From NCBI RefSeq assembly GCF_036429475.1, contig NZ_CP144125.1, forward strand, positions 2,356,001 through 2,420,000: a stretch of DNA of 64,000 nt, read 5' to 3'. The position numbers and the translations under genes are program-made. The stretch is from Halalkalicoccus sp. CGA53. Its GTDB lineage: Archaea; Halobacteriota; Halobacteria; Halobacteriales; Halalkalicoccaceae. This document shows, in pieces, positions 8,885-18,005 of this stretch. Under the pieces are notes generated by a model. The model saw nothing but the letters and a program-made list of their open reading frames with translations. It was not told the origin of the DNA and did not search any database. Position 1 is the first letter of the stretch. The number at the start of each line of letters is the position of its first letter.

Positions 8885-10087
8885 CTACCAGGCCGCCCGG
8901 AGCACCCGCTCTATCTCGTCGACGGTCGGGTCCGTAGGGGAGCGCTCCATCGGCGGATCGTCGACGACGAACGCGGCGATCGCCGGCAGGTCCTCCTCTC
9001 GCGTCTCCGGGAGCTCCCGGAGACGCGCCGGCAGGCCGATCGAGTCGCGGACCTCCGCGACCCGCTCGACCACGGCGTCGGCCACCTCGTCGTCCGAGAG
9101 TCCCTCCGGATCGACCCCGAACCCGCGTGCCAGGAGCGACCGGCTCCCGTCCACCTCGCCGAAGAGGTACTCGAGCACGTGGGGGACGACGGCCGCGTGG
9201 ACCGCCCCCTGCTGGACCGAGTACCGCCGCGCGAACCCGTGGCCGAACGCGTGGACGATCGAGATCTTCCGATCGAGCTGGACGAGCAACGAGCCGACGA
9301 CCGCCCGGTCCATCGCCTCCCTTTCCTCGGCAGCGTCCTCGCCCTCCCCGACGACCCGTGGCAGGGCGTCACTCATGAGCCGTAGCCCGTGGACCGCGAG
9401 CGCGTCGCTCACCGGGTTCGCGTCCCGGGCGTACGGCGTCTCGATCCCCTTGTCCAGGCCGTTCATCGCCGAACCCGCCAGGACGCCAGGGGGACTCGTC
9501 TCGACCAGCGCCGGGTCGGCCACGTCCGCGATCGGCATCGCCGACCCGCTGACGGTGATCGGTTGGCCCGTCGGCGAGTCGGATGCAGGGAGGACCTCGA
9601 GCGAGCCGCCCGCCGAGACGTCCGCACCGGCGAACGTCGTCGGGACCACGACCACGGGGAGGGGATCCTCCGTCGGCTCCGGCGAGCGAACCGCCCCCTC
9701 GAGCGCCTCCTCCCGGAGGTCCGAGAGCGATCGGTCGTCGGTCGCGAGGAGGCTCGCCTGCCGAGCGGTGTCGAGGCTGCTCCCGCCGCCGACGCCCACG
9801 AGGACGTCCGCCCCCGTCTCCTCTGCTTGCCCGATCAGGGAGAAGGCGGTCTCGACCCGTTTCTCGGGGACCGTCCCGTCGAACGTTCCGACGTGACGCT
9901 CTCCCAGCCCCTCGCGAATCCGTGCCATCAGCGCCTCGTTCGCCCCGACGTTCGATCCACAGACGATCAGCGCGCGGTCACGGCCCCGCCTCGCGAGGTA
10001 CTCACCGAGGTCGGCCACGCGCCCGCGACCGTAGAGCAGATCACAGCCCCGGTAGTCGTACTCGAACGAACCGGCGATCGGTAGCAT
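8885..10087 (-). CDS. Iron-containing alcohol dehydrogenase
   Basis: The 400-residue protein belongs to the group III (iron-dependent) alcohol dehydrogenases. The Rossmann part has VGVGGGSSLDTARQ near residue 100. The metal-binding part has the His-rich helix SIVHAFGHGFARRYSVQQGAVHAAVVPHV near residue 275. These cytoplasmic NAD(P)-dependent enzymes oxidise alcohols or reduce aldehydes; the substrate is unknown. The S9 peptidase gene ends only 46 bp upstream on the same strand, so the two may share a transcript. Confidence 0.85.
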   Translation of the reverse strand: MLPIAGSFEYDYRGCDLLYGRGRVADLGEYLARRGRDRALIVCGSNVGANEALMARIREGLGERHVGTFDGTVPEKRVETAFSLIGQAEETGADVLVGVGGGSSLDTARQASLLATDDRSLSDLREEALEGAVRSPEPTEDPLPVVVVPTTFAGADVSAGGSLEVLPASDSPTGQPITVSGSAMPIADVADPALVETSPPGVLAGSAMNGLDKGIETPYARDANPVSDALAVHGLRLMSDALPRVVGEGEDAAEEREAMDRAVVGSLLVQLDRKISIVHAFGHGFARRYSVQQGAVHAAVVPHVLEYLFGEVDGSRSLLARGFGVDPEGLSDDEVADAVVERVAEVRDSIGLPARLRELPETREEDLPAIAAFVVDDPPMERSPTDPTVDEIERVLRAAW

Positions 10088-10133
10088 GTGTCCCCCTCAT
10101 CGGGACGCGATAAAGCGGTGGCGAAAGCGGTAC

Positions 10134-12170
10134 TCAGTTGCGAGCGGGGTCGAACCGCTCGAACCAGGCCGCCAGCTCCTCGTACCGGTGGATCGCCCGG
10201 TCGGGATCGTCCACCGCGTGGTGCTCTCCGGGGTAGACGACGAGTTTCGCGGGAACGCCACGCTTTTTCACGCTCACGTAGAGCTGTTCGGCCTGGGAGG
10301 GCGGACAGCGCCAGTCCTCGCCACCCGCGGTGACCAGAAGCGGCGTCTCGATCCGATCCACGTCCGTGATCGAGGAGGCGCCGTCGTAGGTTTCGCGCTC
10401 CTCCCACGGCAGGCCGAAGTCGTTCTCCAGCCACAGGTGCGTGTCGTCGGTGCCGAAACAGGACCGGAGGTCGTAGATGCCGTGCTCGGCCGCCGCTGCG
10501 GTGTAGAGATCGGTCTGGGAGACGAGGAACGCGGTCGATATTCCGCCGTAGGAGAAGCCGGTGACGAAGAGTCCGTCCTCCTCGGCCCAGCCGCGTTCGA
10601 CGAGCGCCTCGGTACAGGCGGCGACGTCGGTGACCTCGTGGGTCCCCCAGCGGCCTCTGAGGCGCTCGCAGAACTCCCGGCCGTAGGAGGAACTCCCGCT
10701 GTAGTTGGGTCGCATCACGAGGTAGCCTCGAGAGGTCCAGTACGCGAAGTCGAAGCCCCGGACCGGCTCGTCGTAGGACATCGGCCCGCCGTGGATCGCG
10801 ACGAGCAGCGGCCGGGCGACGGGCGCTTCCGGGTCGAACTCCTCGGGGTAGTAGACGAGCGCTTCGACCGTCTCCCCCTCGCTCTCGACGTCGATCCGGG
10901 TCATCTCCGGGAAGGCGTCGGCACGCTCGAAGCCCGCGTTCAGGTCGGCCAGCCTCGTGAACGGCTTTTCTCCGCCGTCGAGGGCCGCCGCGTCGAGGGC
11001 GTACGGATCGAAACCGGTACCTGGTTCGTTGACGAGTAGTGCGACGGTCTCCGAGGCGACCGAACAGCCAGCGAGCGAGCGCCCCTCCCCCTGGGCGTCG
11101 AGCGTCCACTCGGCGTCATCGTCGAGCGGGAGCCGGGCCAGCCGAGTGTTGCCCTCGTTCGCGATCCGTGCGAGAACTGTCTCGGAATCGAGCCAGTGCG
11201 GTTCGGCGTCCCGCGCGACGGTCCGGTCGAGGCTCGCCGAGAGCGAGCGGACCTCTCCATCCGTCACGAACACTTCCGAGGGGACGTACCAGTTGTCGGG
11301 CTGTCCGGCGACGAACGCGAGGCGCTCGCCGTCGGGACTCCAGGTCGGCGCGCTCGCCATCAGCGAGCCGTCGGTTCTCTCCCTGAGATCCGAACCGTCC
11401 GGCTCGATCGTGCAGACGTCCATCGCGTAGGAGTCGTCGGGCTCTCCCTCCCGGTTCGTGACGAACGCGATCCGCTCGCCGGGCGCCCAGGCGGGCTGGA
11501 GCCCCGATAGCGGCTCCATCGCTCCCGCGCCGTAGGCCTCGTCGAGGCGCGTCTCCTCGCGACTCCCGTACTCGATCACGAAGAGGTAGCTCCGCACCGT
11601 GTCGAGCCAGCCCACCCCGTCCGCTTTGTGCTGGAGGCGTTCGGTCTCGACGGGCCCGCCAGCCTCGCGTCGCTCTATATACTCCCGTTCCTCCTCCGTC
11701 GGATCGCGCGCGGAGATCACCAGTCGGTCGCCCTCCGGCCCCCAGGCGAACTCGCGGACGCCCTCCTCGCGGTCGGTGAGCTGTCTCGCGTCGCCCCCAC
11801 GGGCGAGGTCGAACGCCCAGAGCTGCGTTTTCGGCTCGTCGTCGCCGTCGGCGTCGCCCTCGTCCTCGCCGTTTCCGACCGCTTCGTCCTCCCGGCCCAC
11901 CCGGAGCTCCGTGTCGGGTTCCCGGGCCGCGAGGAACGCGAGTTTGGAGCCGTCAGGGCTCCACGCCGGCGAGGAGGCCGACGAGGCGCGGGTGAGTCGG
12001 TGGGGCCTTTCGCTCGCGTCGGTCGGGACGACGAGCAGCGACGACCGCCTCGTCTCCTCGGTCGGATCGAACTCGTCGACGACGAGGGCGAGTCGGTCGC
12101 CGTCGGGCGAGAGCGCGAGCTCGGTCGGGGTGCGGAGGTCGTAGAGCGCCTCCGCCGGTAGCTCGGACAT
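10134..12170 (-). CDS. S9 family serine peptidase (acylaminoacyl-peptidase type)
   Basis: This 678-residue protein has an N-terminal beta-propeller of WD40/TolB-like repeats (recurrent 'ALSPDGDRLA', 'PTWSPDGERLAF' blades) and a C-terminal alpha/beta-hydrolase. The nucleophile elbow is GFSYGGIST, the acid lies in GGEDWRCPPSQ and the base in PGEHHAVDD, so the triad is complete. It has no signal peptide, so it should act in the cytoplasm on short peptides or acylated N-termini. Length matches the family. It starts at 12170 with M-S-E-L-P, directly before the first propeller blade. Confidence 0.88.
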   Translation of the reverse strand: MSELPAEALYDLRTPTELALSPDGDRLALVVDEFDPTEETRRSSLLVVPTDASERPHRLTRASSASSPAWSPDGSKLAFLAAREPDTELRVGREDEAVGNGEDEGDADGDDEPKTQLWAFDLARGGDARQLTDREEGVREFAWGPEGDRLVISARDPTEEEREYIERREAGGPVETERLQHKADGVGWLDTVRSYLFVIEYGSREETRLDEAYGAGAMEPLSGLQPAWAPGERIAFVTNREGEPDDSYAMDVCTIEPDGSDLRERTDGSLMASAPTWSPDGERLAFVAGQPDNWYVPSEVFVTDGEVRSLSASLDRTVARDAEPHWLDSETVLARIANEGNTRLARLPLDDDAEWTLDAQGEGRSLAGCSVASETVALLVNEPGTGFDPYALDAAALDGGEKPFTRLADLNAGFERADAFPEMTRIDVESEGETVEALVYYPEEFDPEAPVARPLLVAIHGGPMSYDEPVRGFDFAYWTSRGYLVMRPNYSGSSSYGREFCERLRGRWGTHEVTDVAACTEALVERGWAEEDGLFVTGFSYGGISTAFLVSQTDLYTAAAAEHGIYDLRSCFGTDDTHLWLENDFGLPWEERETYDGASSITDVDRIETPLLVTAGGEDWRCPPSQAEQLYVSVKKRGVPAKLVVYPGEHHAVDDPDRAIHRYEELAAWFERFDPARN

Positions 12171-12362
12171 GCGACCACGTCGGCACGGTAGGCCATGAAC
12201 GCCGGTCTTCCGGCAACCGACCTCGAGGGATTCCCGGCGTTCGCTCGCTGACCCTCCGGTACCGTACGGCAGCGTGCGGGGAAGGTCGATAGCTTTCTAG
12301 AACGGACGCGGGTGGTCGGCAGAAAAATCGGACGTCCGGTCCACCGATCCGGTCGCGACGTC

Positions 12363-12491
12363 TCAGTTCGTCAGCCGCACGAGGAACCCCTCGAGACGCT
12401 CGAGCATCTCGAGCGATGGCGTTCCGGGCAGGTAGAGTTCGAGTTCCGGCTGCTCGTCGGCGACCGCGTCGTCGTGGATGGTTCGACTCAT
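12363..12491 (-). CDS. 42-residue acidic protein of unknown function
   Basis: A short frame from ATG 12491 encodes M-S-R-T-I-H-D-D and an acidic, leucine-containing C-terminal half (PELELYLPGTPSLEMLERLEGF). The composition matches haloarchaeal proteins, and a clear TATA box sits 26 bp before the ATG, which supports real expression. The frame stays open for another 64 codons upstream, but that extension has non-coding composition and would lie upstream of the promoter. No domain is recognised. Confidence 0.55.
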   Translation of the reverse strand: MSRTIHDDAVADEQPELELYLPGTPSLEMLERLEGFLVRLTN

Positions 12492-12513
12492 ACCTGTTCG
12501 TTCGCGCGACGCG

Positions 12514-12521
12514 CATTTAAG
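12514..12521 (-). promoter_or_regulatory. TATA box of the 42-residue protein gene
   Basis: CTTAAATG on the minus strand is centred 26 bp before the ATG at 12491. It lies in an AT-rich island (about 12510-12565) that stands out from the surrounding GC-rich DNA. Confidence 0.5.
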
Positions 12522-12660
12522 AATTCGCAATAATCTTTTTCGAAACGGAAAACAAAAATCGTGATCGAGTGATAGTGACACCCGATCCGGCGGGGCCGCG
12601 GAGTTGCCAGAGGCACTACCCTCCCCCGTCGGATCCCTCTGTGGCCCGCCGCGACGCTCG

Positions 12661-12871
12661 TTCGCCGAGGTCACCCGGCTCACCGAGGGGGCTCGCTCGC
12701 GTAGACGGACGGAGCTGCTTTACACCTCGTCCCCCAGCGGGTTCTTCGAGTCGCCACGGACCCTCACCGGGCGGGAGGTCGCCGACACTCGGCGTCTCCC
12801 AGCCGACGTTCGCGACCCACCTCTACGGAGCGGAACGGGCGGTCTGTGACGTGCCGTTCGAGGGACCGTGA
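12661..12871 (+). pseudogene. Remnant of an HTH_10 (bacterio-opsin activator-like) regulator
   Basis: Two overlapping frames together spell the C-terminal helix-turn-helix of the HTH_10 family. The frame through 12679 reads 'LTEG...ELLYTSSPSGFFESPRTLTGREVAD' in pieces; a +1 shift near 12787 continues as LGVSQPTFATHL and then AERAVCDV, ending with TGA at 12871. The first helix also looks eroded (GARSRRRT where the family has a QRE-type helix). No N-terminal sensor domain is found upstream. It therefore looks like the surviving tail of a dead regulator gene. Confidence 0.65.
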
Positions 12872-13277
12872 CGGTCGCGGTCTCAGTATTGAACCCTCGG
12901 GGAGGCAGCTCCTCGGTATCTAGCGTCAACTGACTTTCGGGTTTTCCTCGTACGGGGGGATGGCGGTCGGTGGGACGGTGACGACCACACTGCTCGTCGA
13001 CGAGCGTGACCGCCGGATCGGGGGAGTCCGACCCGCCTCTGACACGGGCTCACCCCGCCCCTCGACGTCCGACGGTCTGCTCGAGATGCGGTGCGCTCGG
13101 GGATTCGGGGGTCTCTTTCCGGTGACGACACCCGCTGCCGAGCGTGTCGGCCCCGACCACGACACCTCCGAGGTCCGGAGGCCGTAGCGAGGGACTCCGA
13201 CGCCCGGGACGCTCCCCCGCCGATCGAACGAGGTGAGAACCCGTTCTTTCATTTCGCCTCGGTTCGAACCCCACCTG
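12872..13277 (+). other. Gene-free 0.4-kb stretch
   Basis: No frame on either strand shows haloarchaeal protein composition or a recognisable motif. It separates the HTH_10 remnant from the PH-domain pair and presumably holds the pair's promoter; no clear TATA box was found. It may be further decayed sequence of the same lost locus. Confidence 0.4.
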
Positions 13278-13739
13278 ATGAACTCGCTCCATCCCCGCAT
13301 CCGCCTCGTCTGGATCGGACAGGCGGTCGTCTCCGCGGCGTTCTTCGCCCTCGTCGCCGGCGTGGTGGACTTCTTCACCGTCGAGGTCGGCCTCCCCCTC
13401 GCCGGCGGCGTCTTCCTCGCCTTCTTCGTGCTATTCGCGTTCCACAGCCTGCTCCGGTATCGGGTCTGGCGTTACGAGATCAGAGGCGACGAACTCTACC
13501 TCGAACGCGGCGTGTTCACCCGGGTGAAGACGGTCGTTCCGTTCGTGCGGATCCAGCACGTCGACTCGCGGCGCAGTCCGCTTGAACGGCTCACCGGACT
13601 CGCGAGTACGGTGGTCTACACCGCGGGATCGCGCGGGGCCGACGTCACCGTCCCGGGACTCACCCCCACGGGAGCCGACGACCTCCAGGCCCGGCTCAAG
13701 CGGCTCGCGACCGAGGCCGAGGGTGACGACGCCGTATGA
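13278..13739 (+). CDS. PH-domain membrane protein, YdbS-like
   Basis: The 153-residue protein has two N-terminal transmembrane helices (about 10-32 and 40-57) followed by a bacterial-type PH domain (bPH2). Typical sequence is YEIRGDELYLERGVFTRVKTVVPF, then RIQHVDSRRSPLERLTGL and the 'VPGL' strand. This is the YdbS family, which is usually paired with a larger YdbT protein. That is the case here: its TGA overlaps the ATG of the next gene (ATGA), indicating translational coupling. The Bacillus pair has been linked to envelope stress and bacteriocin resistance; the archaeal role is unknown. Confidence 0.82.
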   Translation: MNSLHPRIRLVWIGQAVVSAAFFALVAGVVDFFTVEVGLPLAGGVFLAFFVLFAFHSLLRYRVWRYEIRGDELYLERGVFTRVKTVVPFVRIQHVDSRRSPLERLTGLASTVVYTAGSRGADVTVPGLTPTGADDLQARLKRLATEAEGDDAV

Positions 13740-15595
13740 CCGGGACGAAACTGCACCCCGTCTCGATCCCCTACCGGGTCGTCCAGGGCGGGATCGGACT
13801 GCTCCCGCTCGTGATCTTCGGGGGGATATTCGCCGCGCCGGTCGTCGGCGGCCTCTCGCTCGTGCTGCTCCCCGTGGCCGTCGTCGTCGTCGTCGGTCTC
13901 CTGATCGCCTGGCAGGTCGCCTACTATCGGAGATTCGAGTACGAACTCACCCCCGACACGTTCGACATCCGATCGGGCGTGATCTCGCGGCGCAACCGAG
14001 AGATCCCATACGCCCGCATCCAGAACATCGACATCTCGCGTAACGTCGTCCAGCGGGCGCTCGACGTCGCGGAGGTCCGCATCGAGACCGCCGGCGGGAG
14101 CCAGACGGAGGCGATGTTGCGTTACGTCGCCTACGAGGAGGCCAAACGCCTCCAGAACGACCTCCGGAGACAGAAACGCGACGCGGAGGCGGCGGTGGGC
14201 GAACCCGAGGAGGAGAGACCCGAACGGGCGCTCTACGAGATCACGCCGAACGACCTGCTCGTCCTCGCGGTCGCCTCCTTCGACCTCAGGCTCGCCTCCG
14301 CGGTGTTCGTCCTGCTCTCGTTCGCTGCGCCGGGCGTCCTGGTGGACGTCGTCGCGGGGCTGCCCATCAGTCCGATCGTGGTCGTCGCGGTCGGCCTCGC
14401 GCTCGTCGTGGTCGGCTCGGCGCTCCTGAGCGGCGTCGGTGCGGTGTTCAACACCTACGGCTTCCGACTCACGCAGGCCGGCGACGAACTCCGCTACGAG
14501 CGCGGGCTGATCCAGCGCTTCGACGGGACGATTCCCCTGGATAAGGTCCAGACGCTCGCCTTTCGCGAGAACCTGCTGAAACGGCTGTTCGGCTACTCGA
14601 CGCTCGCGATCGAGACGGCGGGCTACGCCCCCGGACGGGGCGACGCCAACGTCGGCTCCGAGGCGGCGGTTCCGATCGCGAGACGCGAGCGGGCGTGGGG
14701 GATCGGCCGCGAGATCGAGGCGTTCCCCGACGTCGAACTCGAACGGCCGCCGAAACGCGCACGCCACCGCTACGTCGTCCGCTACCTGATCGGATTCACC
14801 CTGCTCGGCGGGGCGCTGTTCACCGCCGAGTTCGTCACCGGCGTCGAGACCTACTGGTACGCGGCGGCGGTCGGTCTGCTCGTCGCCCCGTTCGCGGGTC
14901 ACTACAAGTGGAAGGCCCGGGGCTACCGCGCGGCGGCGGGGTACGTCCTGACGCGAAACGGCTTCTGGCGGCAGACGACGCGGATCGTCCCCTACTACCG
15001 GGTCCAGAACGTCATCGAGACGCAGACGCTCTTCCAGCGACGCTGGCGCCTCGCCACGGTGACCGTCGACACGGCCGGCACGGGTAGCCTGATCGGCGGG
15101 GACTCGCAGGCGGTCGACCTCGACCGCGAGGCGGCCGAGCGGTTCAGGGGGACGATCGGGGAACGACTCCAGGAGGCGCTGATCGAGCGGGCACGCGAGA
15201 AACGGCGCGAACGCGAGGCACGCGAGCGCCGGCGAGCGATGCGGGAGCGACCGCTCTGGGACCCGGACGCCGCGGCGCTCGCGGCGGATCGGACGTCGGT
15301 CTCGGGCTCGGAGAACGGCGAGGGTCGTGCGACGGACGAGGGGGCGTTCGACTGGGTGGGAGAGTCCGGCCCCGATCCGCCACCGCCCGATCGGACGGGC
15401 GCGGAGTGCCGCGGACCGAACGGATCGAACGAACCGGTCGACGGGGAGGGAGAGACGGATCCGGACGCGCCGACGACCGGTGACGACACCGACGACGGTG
15501 GTGGGGAGAACGTCGGTAGAACGGATCGGCGGACCGACGACGTGGACGGTGAGCGCGAGGGCGACGAGGGCGAGACGGAAGAGGAGCCGAGATAG
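13736..15595 (+). CDS. Multi-PH-domain membrane protein, YdbT-like
   Basis: This 619-residue protein has three repeats of a hydrophobic helix pair followed by a bPH2 domain. Each repeat carries an arginine/aromatic signature such as IPYARIQNIDISRN, IPLDKVQTLAFREN or VPYYRVQNVIETQT. A charged, acidic C-terminal tail of about 120 residues looks disordered. It overlaps its YdbS-like partner by 4 nt and is probably in a complex with it at the membrane. The long polar tail is unusual for the family and may be a haloarchaeal addition. A perfect palindrome follows the stop. Confidence 0.82.
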   Translation: MTGTKLHPVSIPYRVVQGGIGLLPLVIFGGIFAAPVVGGLSLVLLPVAVVVVVGLLIAWQVAYYRRFEYELTPDTFDIRSGVISRRNREIPYARIQNIDISRNVVQRALDVAEVRIETAGGSQTEAMLRYVAYEEAKRLQNDLRRQKRDAEAAVGEPEEERPERALYEITPNDLLVLAVASFDLRLASAVFVLLSFAAPGVLVDVVAGLPISPIVVVAVGLALVVVGSALLSGVGAVFNTYGFRLTQAGDELRYERGLIQRFDGTIPLDKVQTLAFRENLLKRLFGYSTLAIETAGYAPGRGDANVGSEAAVPIARRERAWGIGREIEAFPDVELERPPKRARHRYVVRYLIGFTLLGGALFTAEFVTGVETYWYAAAVGLLVAPFAGHYKWKARGYRAAAGYVLTRNGFWRQTTRIVPYYRVQNVIETQTLFQRRWRLATVTVDTAGTGSLIGGDSQAVDLDREAAERFRGTIGERLQEALIERAREKRREREARERRRAMRERPLWDPDAAALAADRTSVSGSENGEGRATDEGAFDWVGESGPDPPPPDRTGAECRGPNGSNEPVDGEGETDPDAPTTGDDTDDGGGENVGRTDRRTDDVDGEREGDEGETEEEPR

Positions 15596-15598
15596 ACG

Positions 15599-15628
15599 CC
15601 GTCCGGTCCACGATCGTGGACCGGACGG
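15599..15628 (+). terminator. 30-bp perfect palindrome between convergent genes
   Basis: The sequence from 15599 to 15628 is its own reverse complement (15 + 15 bp, starting CCGTCCGGTC). It starts three bases after the stop of the upstream gene and lies about 70 bp before the end of the convergent lipoprotein gene. It could act as a bidirectional terminator or as a cruciform-forming or dimeric protein-binding site. There is no poly-T tail. Confidence 0.55.
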
Positions 15629-15698
15629 GACCGTCGACGGACGACGACCACGTGATCCCGAGGTGCGACCGATCGGACTCCCGGGGCTGGCGACGGGG

Positions 15699-16682
15699 CT
15701 ACCGGAGGACGTCCCGTTCGAAGACGAGCGTTCCCTCGGGATCGAACAGCCGGACCGTGTCGCCCTCCCGGTTCCACACCTGCGTCGACTCGCCCCAGTA
15801 GAGGTTCTCCGCGTCGTCCCCACCGCTCCCGGTCCAGATCCGAACGGTGGCGTTCCCGTCCAGGACGAACTCGGGGAAGACGTACGGAGCCTCGGGATCG
15901 CCGTCTGACGCGACGACGCCCTCCTCCCGGTCCCACAGCTCGTGGCCGGTGAGGTCGAGGGGCTCCTCGCCCGTGTTCGCGAGCGCGACGTACTCCTCCT
16001 CGGGGCTGTCGACGGCCACCTCGAACCCCGCGACCTCGAGTACGTCACCGACCTCGACGTCGGCCTCCTCTGTCTCGTCGTCCCGCTCGTCGCCCTCCTC
16101 GCCGTCTTCGGAGGAGACCGAGCGTTCCGCCTCGGTATCGCCGTCGACCTCGACCGACGTCTCGGTCCCGTCGTCGACGTACCCCTCCGCGTCTGCATGC
16201 AGCAGGTACTCGCCGGTCGAGACGTCGAGCGCGACGCTTCCCCCGGAGTCCGTGGTCCCCTCCGCGACGACCGATCCGGTCCCCGCGTCCTCCAGTCTCA
16301 CGGTGGCTCCCTCGACCTGCTCCCCGCTCGGGTGATCGACGACGGTGACGGTCACCGTGTGCGTCTCCTCCTCCTCCTCCTCCTCCTCCTCTACGTCCTC
16401 TGCTTCCCCGGTCTCCTCGTCCGGGTCGTCCCCCTCCCGTTCGTCGTCGTCAGCCTCCGAGTCGTCGGTCTCCTCACCGTCGTCGCTCTCGTCGTCCGGT
16501 GTCTCCACCTCGGCGGCCCCGTCGTCGACCTCCTCGAACTCGATCGCGTCGTCCGCTCCGGACCCGTTCTCGTCGTCGCGGTCGGATCCCTCGTCGGTTT
16601 CCCCATCGTCCCCGACGTCCGCGTCCGCACAGCCGGCGAGGACCGTGAGCCCGACGGCGCCGATGAAGACCCTCCGGTGCAT
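15699..16682 (-). CDS. Lipoprotein with carboxypeptidase-like beta domain and lamin-tail domain
   Basis: The 327-residue precursor has a Tat-type lipoprotein signal (R3-R4, LAGC with Cys18) and a very acidic linker of about 110 residues containing a run of glutamates. A carboxypeptidase-regulatory-like beta-sandwich follows (VTVTVVDHPSGEQVEGATV, then GEYLLHADAEGYV). The last 110 residues are a lamin-tail domain with EYVALANTGEEPLDLTG and a terminal TVRLFDPEGTLVFE. Lamin-tail domains in prokaryotes are extracellular and often sit on nucleases or adhesins. No enzymatic domain is present, so binding or surface structure is likely. Confidence 0.8.
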   Translation of the reverse strand: MHRRVFIGAVGLTVLAGCADADVGDDGETDEGSDRDDENGSGADDAIEFEEVDDGAAEVETPDDESDDGEETDDSEADDDEREGDDPDEETGEAEDVEEEEEEEEETHTVTVTVVDHPSGEQVEGATVRLEDAGTGSVVAEGTTDSGGSVALDVSTGEYLLHADAEGYVDDGTETSVEVDGDTEAERSVSSEDGEEGDERDDETEEADVEVGDVLEVAGFEVAVDSPEEEYVALANTGEEPLDLTGHELWDREEGVVASDGDPEAPYVFPEFVLDGNATVRIWTGSGGDDAENLYWGESTQVWNREGDTVRLFDPEGTLVFERDVLR

Positions 16683-16776
16683 ACCCCAGCATCTCGTCAC
16701 GGCCCCTTCACCCTGTGGGTGTGTGGCTCGTGCCGATCGGGTCCGGCGGACCGGTTCGAGGACGCGACGAGCGCCG

Positions 16777-17109
16777 CTAGAGGAACCGCTGGACCTCGAC
16801 CGTACGCCCCTCCGGGTCGTTCGCGAAGAAGCGGTAGATCCCGTACCGTTCGACCTCCGTCGGTTCGCCCTCGGCGTGTGCTCCGAGCCGGCCGTAGACC
16901 GCGTCGACGCCCTCCCGTGAGTCCTCGACGAACGTGAGGATGCCACACGTCTCCGCCGACTCGCGCGAGCAGAAGCCGAAGCGAAAGCCACCCCGATCGA
17001 GGACCGTACAGTCGGTCTGTGAGAGCCAGATCTCGGCGTCGAGGTGTTCGCGGTAGAACTCCACCACCGCGTCGCGTCGTTCGGTCGCGAAGAAGACGAT
17101 GCCGGACAT
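16777..17109 (-). CDS. VOC family (glyoxalase/bleomycin-resistance-like) protein
   Basis: The 110-residue protein is one beta-alpha-beta-beta-beta VOC unit. It opens G-I-V-F-F and has the AVVEFYREHLDAE helix, IWLSQTDCTVL strands and a C-terminal FANDPEGRTVEVQRF, in which Glu is the usual last metal ligand. Single-unit proteins of this kind act as dimers on small metabolites or as resistance proteins. The substrate cannot be inferred. It is divergent from the aldo/keto reductase, 89 bp apart. Confidence 0.75.
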   Translation of the reverse strand: MSGIVFFATERRDAVVEFYREHLDAEIWLSQTDCTVLDRGGFRFGFCSRESAETCGILTFVEDSREGVDAVYGRLGAHAEGEPTEVERYGIYRFFANDPEGRTVEVQRFL

Positions 17110-17198
17110 GGTGTGGGTATCTCCTCCGGGGGTGCTAACCGTTTCTCCTCGCTCTCATAACCCCAGTCGTTTTGCTCGTCGGTTCCCCACGTGTCGGT

Positions 17199-18005
17199 AT
17201 GACGATCGACCTCCCACGACTCGGGTTCGGGACGTACAAGCTCGAGGACCCCGAAGAGTGCGTCGAGAGCGTCGAACGCGCGATCGACGTCGGCTACCGA
17301 CATATCGACACCGCACAGGGCTACGAGAACGAGGCGTTCGTCGGCGACGCGATCGAGAACGCCGCCGTCCCCCGCGAGGAGCTCTTCCTCGCCACCAAGC
17401 TCTCGACCGGAAACCTCGCCTACGAGGACGTTCTCGAGAGCGCCGAGGCGAGCAGGAAGAAACTCGGCGTCGAGACGATCGACCTGCTCTACGTCCACTG
17501 GCCGCTGAACACGTACGACCCCGACGAGACGCTCTCGGCGCTCTCCGAACTCCGGGAGCGAGGGGTGATCGAACACGTGGGGCTATCGAACTTCCGGATC
17601 GACCAGCTACAGGTCGCTCGGCGGGAACTCGACGAACCGATCTTCGCCCACCAGGTCGAGTGTCATCCGCTGCTCCCACAGGAGCGACTACGCGAGTTCG
17701 CCGCCGAGGACGGCCACCACCTCGTCGCCTACTCGCCGATCGCGAGGGGGGAGCTGTTTTCGGTGCCTGAAATCAACGACGTGGCCGAGCGCCACGACGC
17801 GACCGCGGCGCAGGTCGCCCTCGCGTGGGCGATCGAGAAAGGGATCTACCCGATCCCGAAGGCCCGTGGAGGGCACATAGCGGAGAACTACCGGGCGCTC
17901 GCGCTCGCGGAGGAACTCGAGCCCGGAGAGATCGAGAAGATCGACGCGCTGGAAGAGCGACGCCGGCTGGTCGACTTCGAGGAGGCCCCGTGGAACGCGG
18001 CGTGA
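17199..18005 (+). CDS. Aldo/keto reductase
   Basis: The 268-residue protein is a classical AKR TIM barrel of the 2,5-diketogluconate reductase-like type. The catalytic tetrad is complete: Asp37 and Tyr42 (HIDTAQGYENE), Lys67 (FLATKLS) and His100 (LLYVHWPL). The NADPH-binding C-terminal block IPKARGGHIAENY is present. It should reduce aldehydes or ketones with NADPH in the cytoplasm. The ATG at 17199 is preferred over an upstream start because the core begins R-L-G-F-G-T. Its TGA stop coincides with the end of an 85-bp repeat element, and the HAD gene starts at the element's other end. Confidence 0.85.
   Translation: MTIDLPRLGFGTYKLEDPEECVESVERAIDVGYRHIDTAQGYENEAFVGDAIENAAVPREELFLATKLSTGNLAYEDVLESAEASRKKLGVETIDLLYVHWPLNTYDPDETLSALSELRERGVIEHVGLSNFRIDQLQVARRELDEPIFAHQVECHPLLPQERLREFAAEDGHHLVAYSPIARGELFSVPEINDVAERHDATAAQVALAWAIEKGIYPIPKARGGHIAENYRALALAEELEPGEIEKIDALEERRRLVDFEEAPWNAA

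Noticed and set aside
12960-13187. A 75-codon plus-strand frame in the gene-free stretch
   Set aside because: No haloarchaeal composition, no promoter, and no motif; overlapping frames are equally open.
13255-13277. GGTTCGAACCCC, resembling a tRNA T-arm, before the PH-domain gene
   Set aside because: The flanking bases do not pair to form a T stem, and no D arm, anticodon arm or acceptor stem fits upstream.
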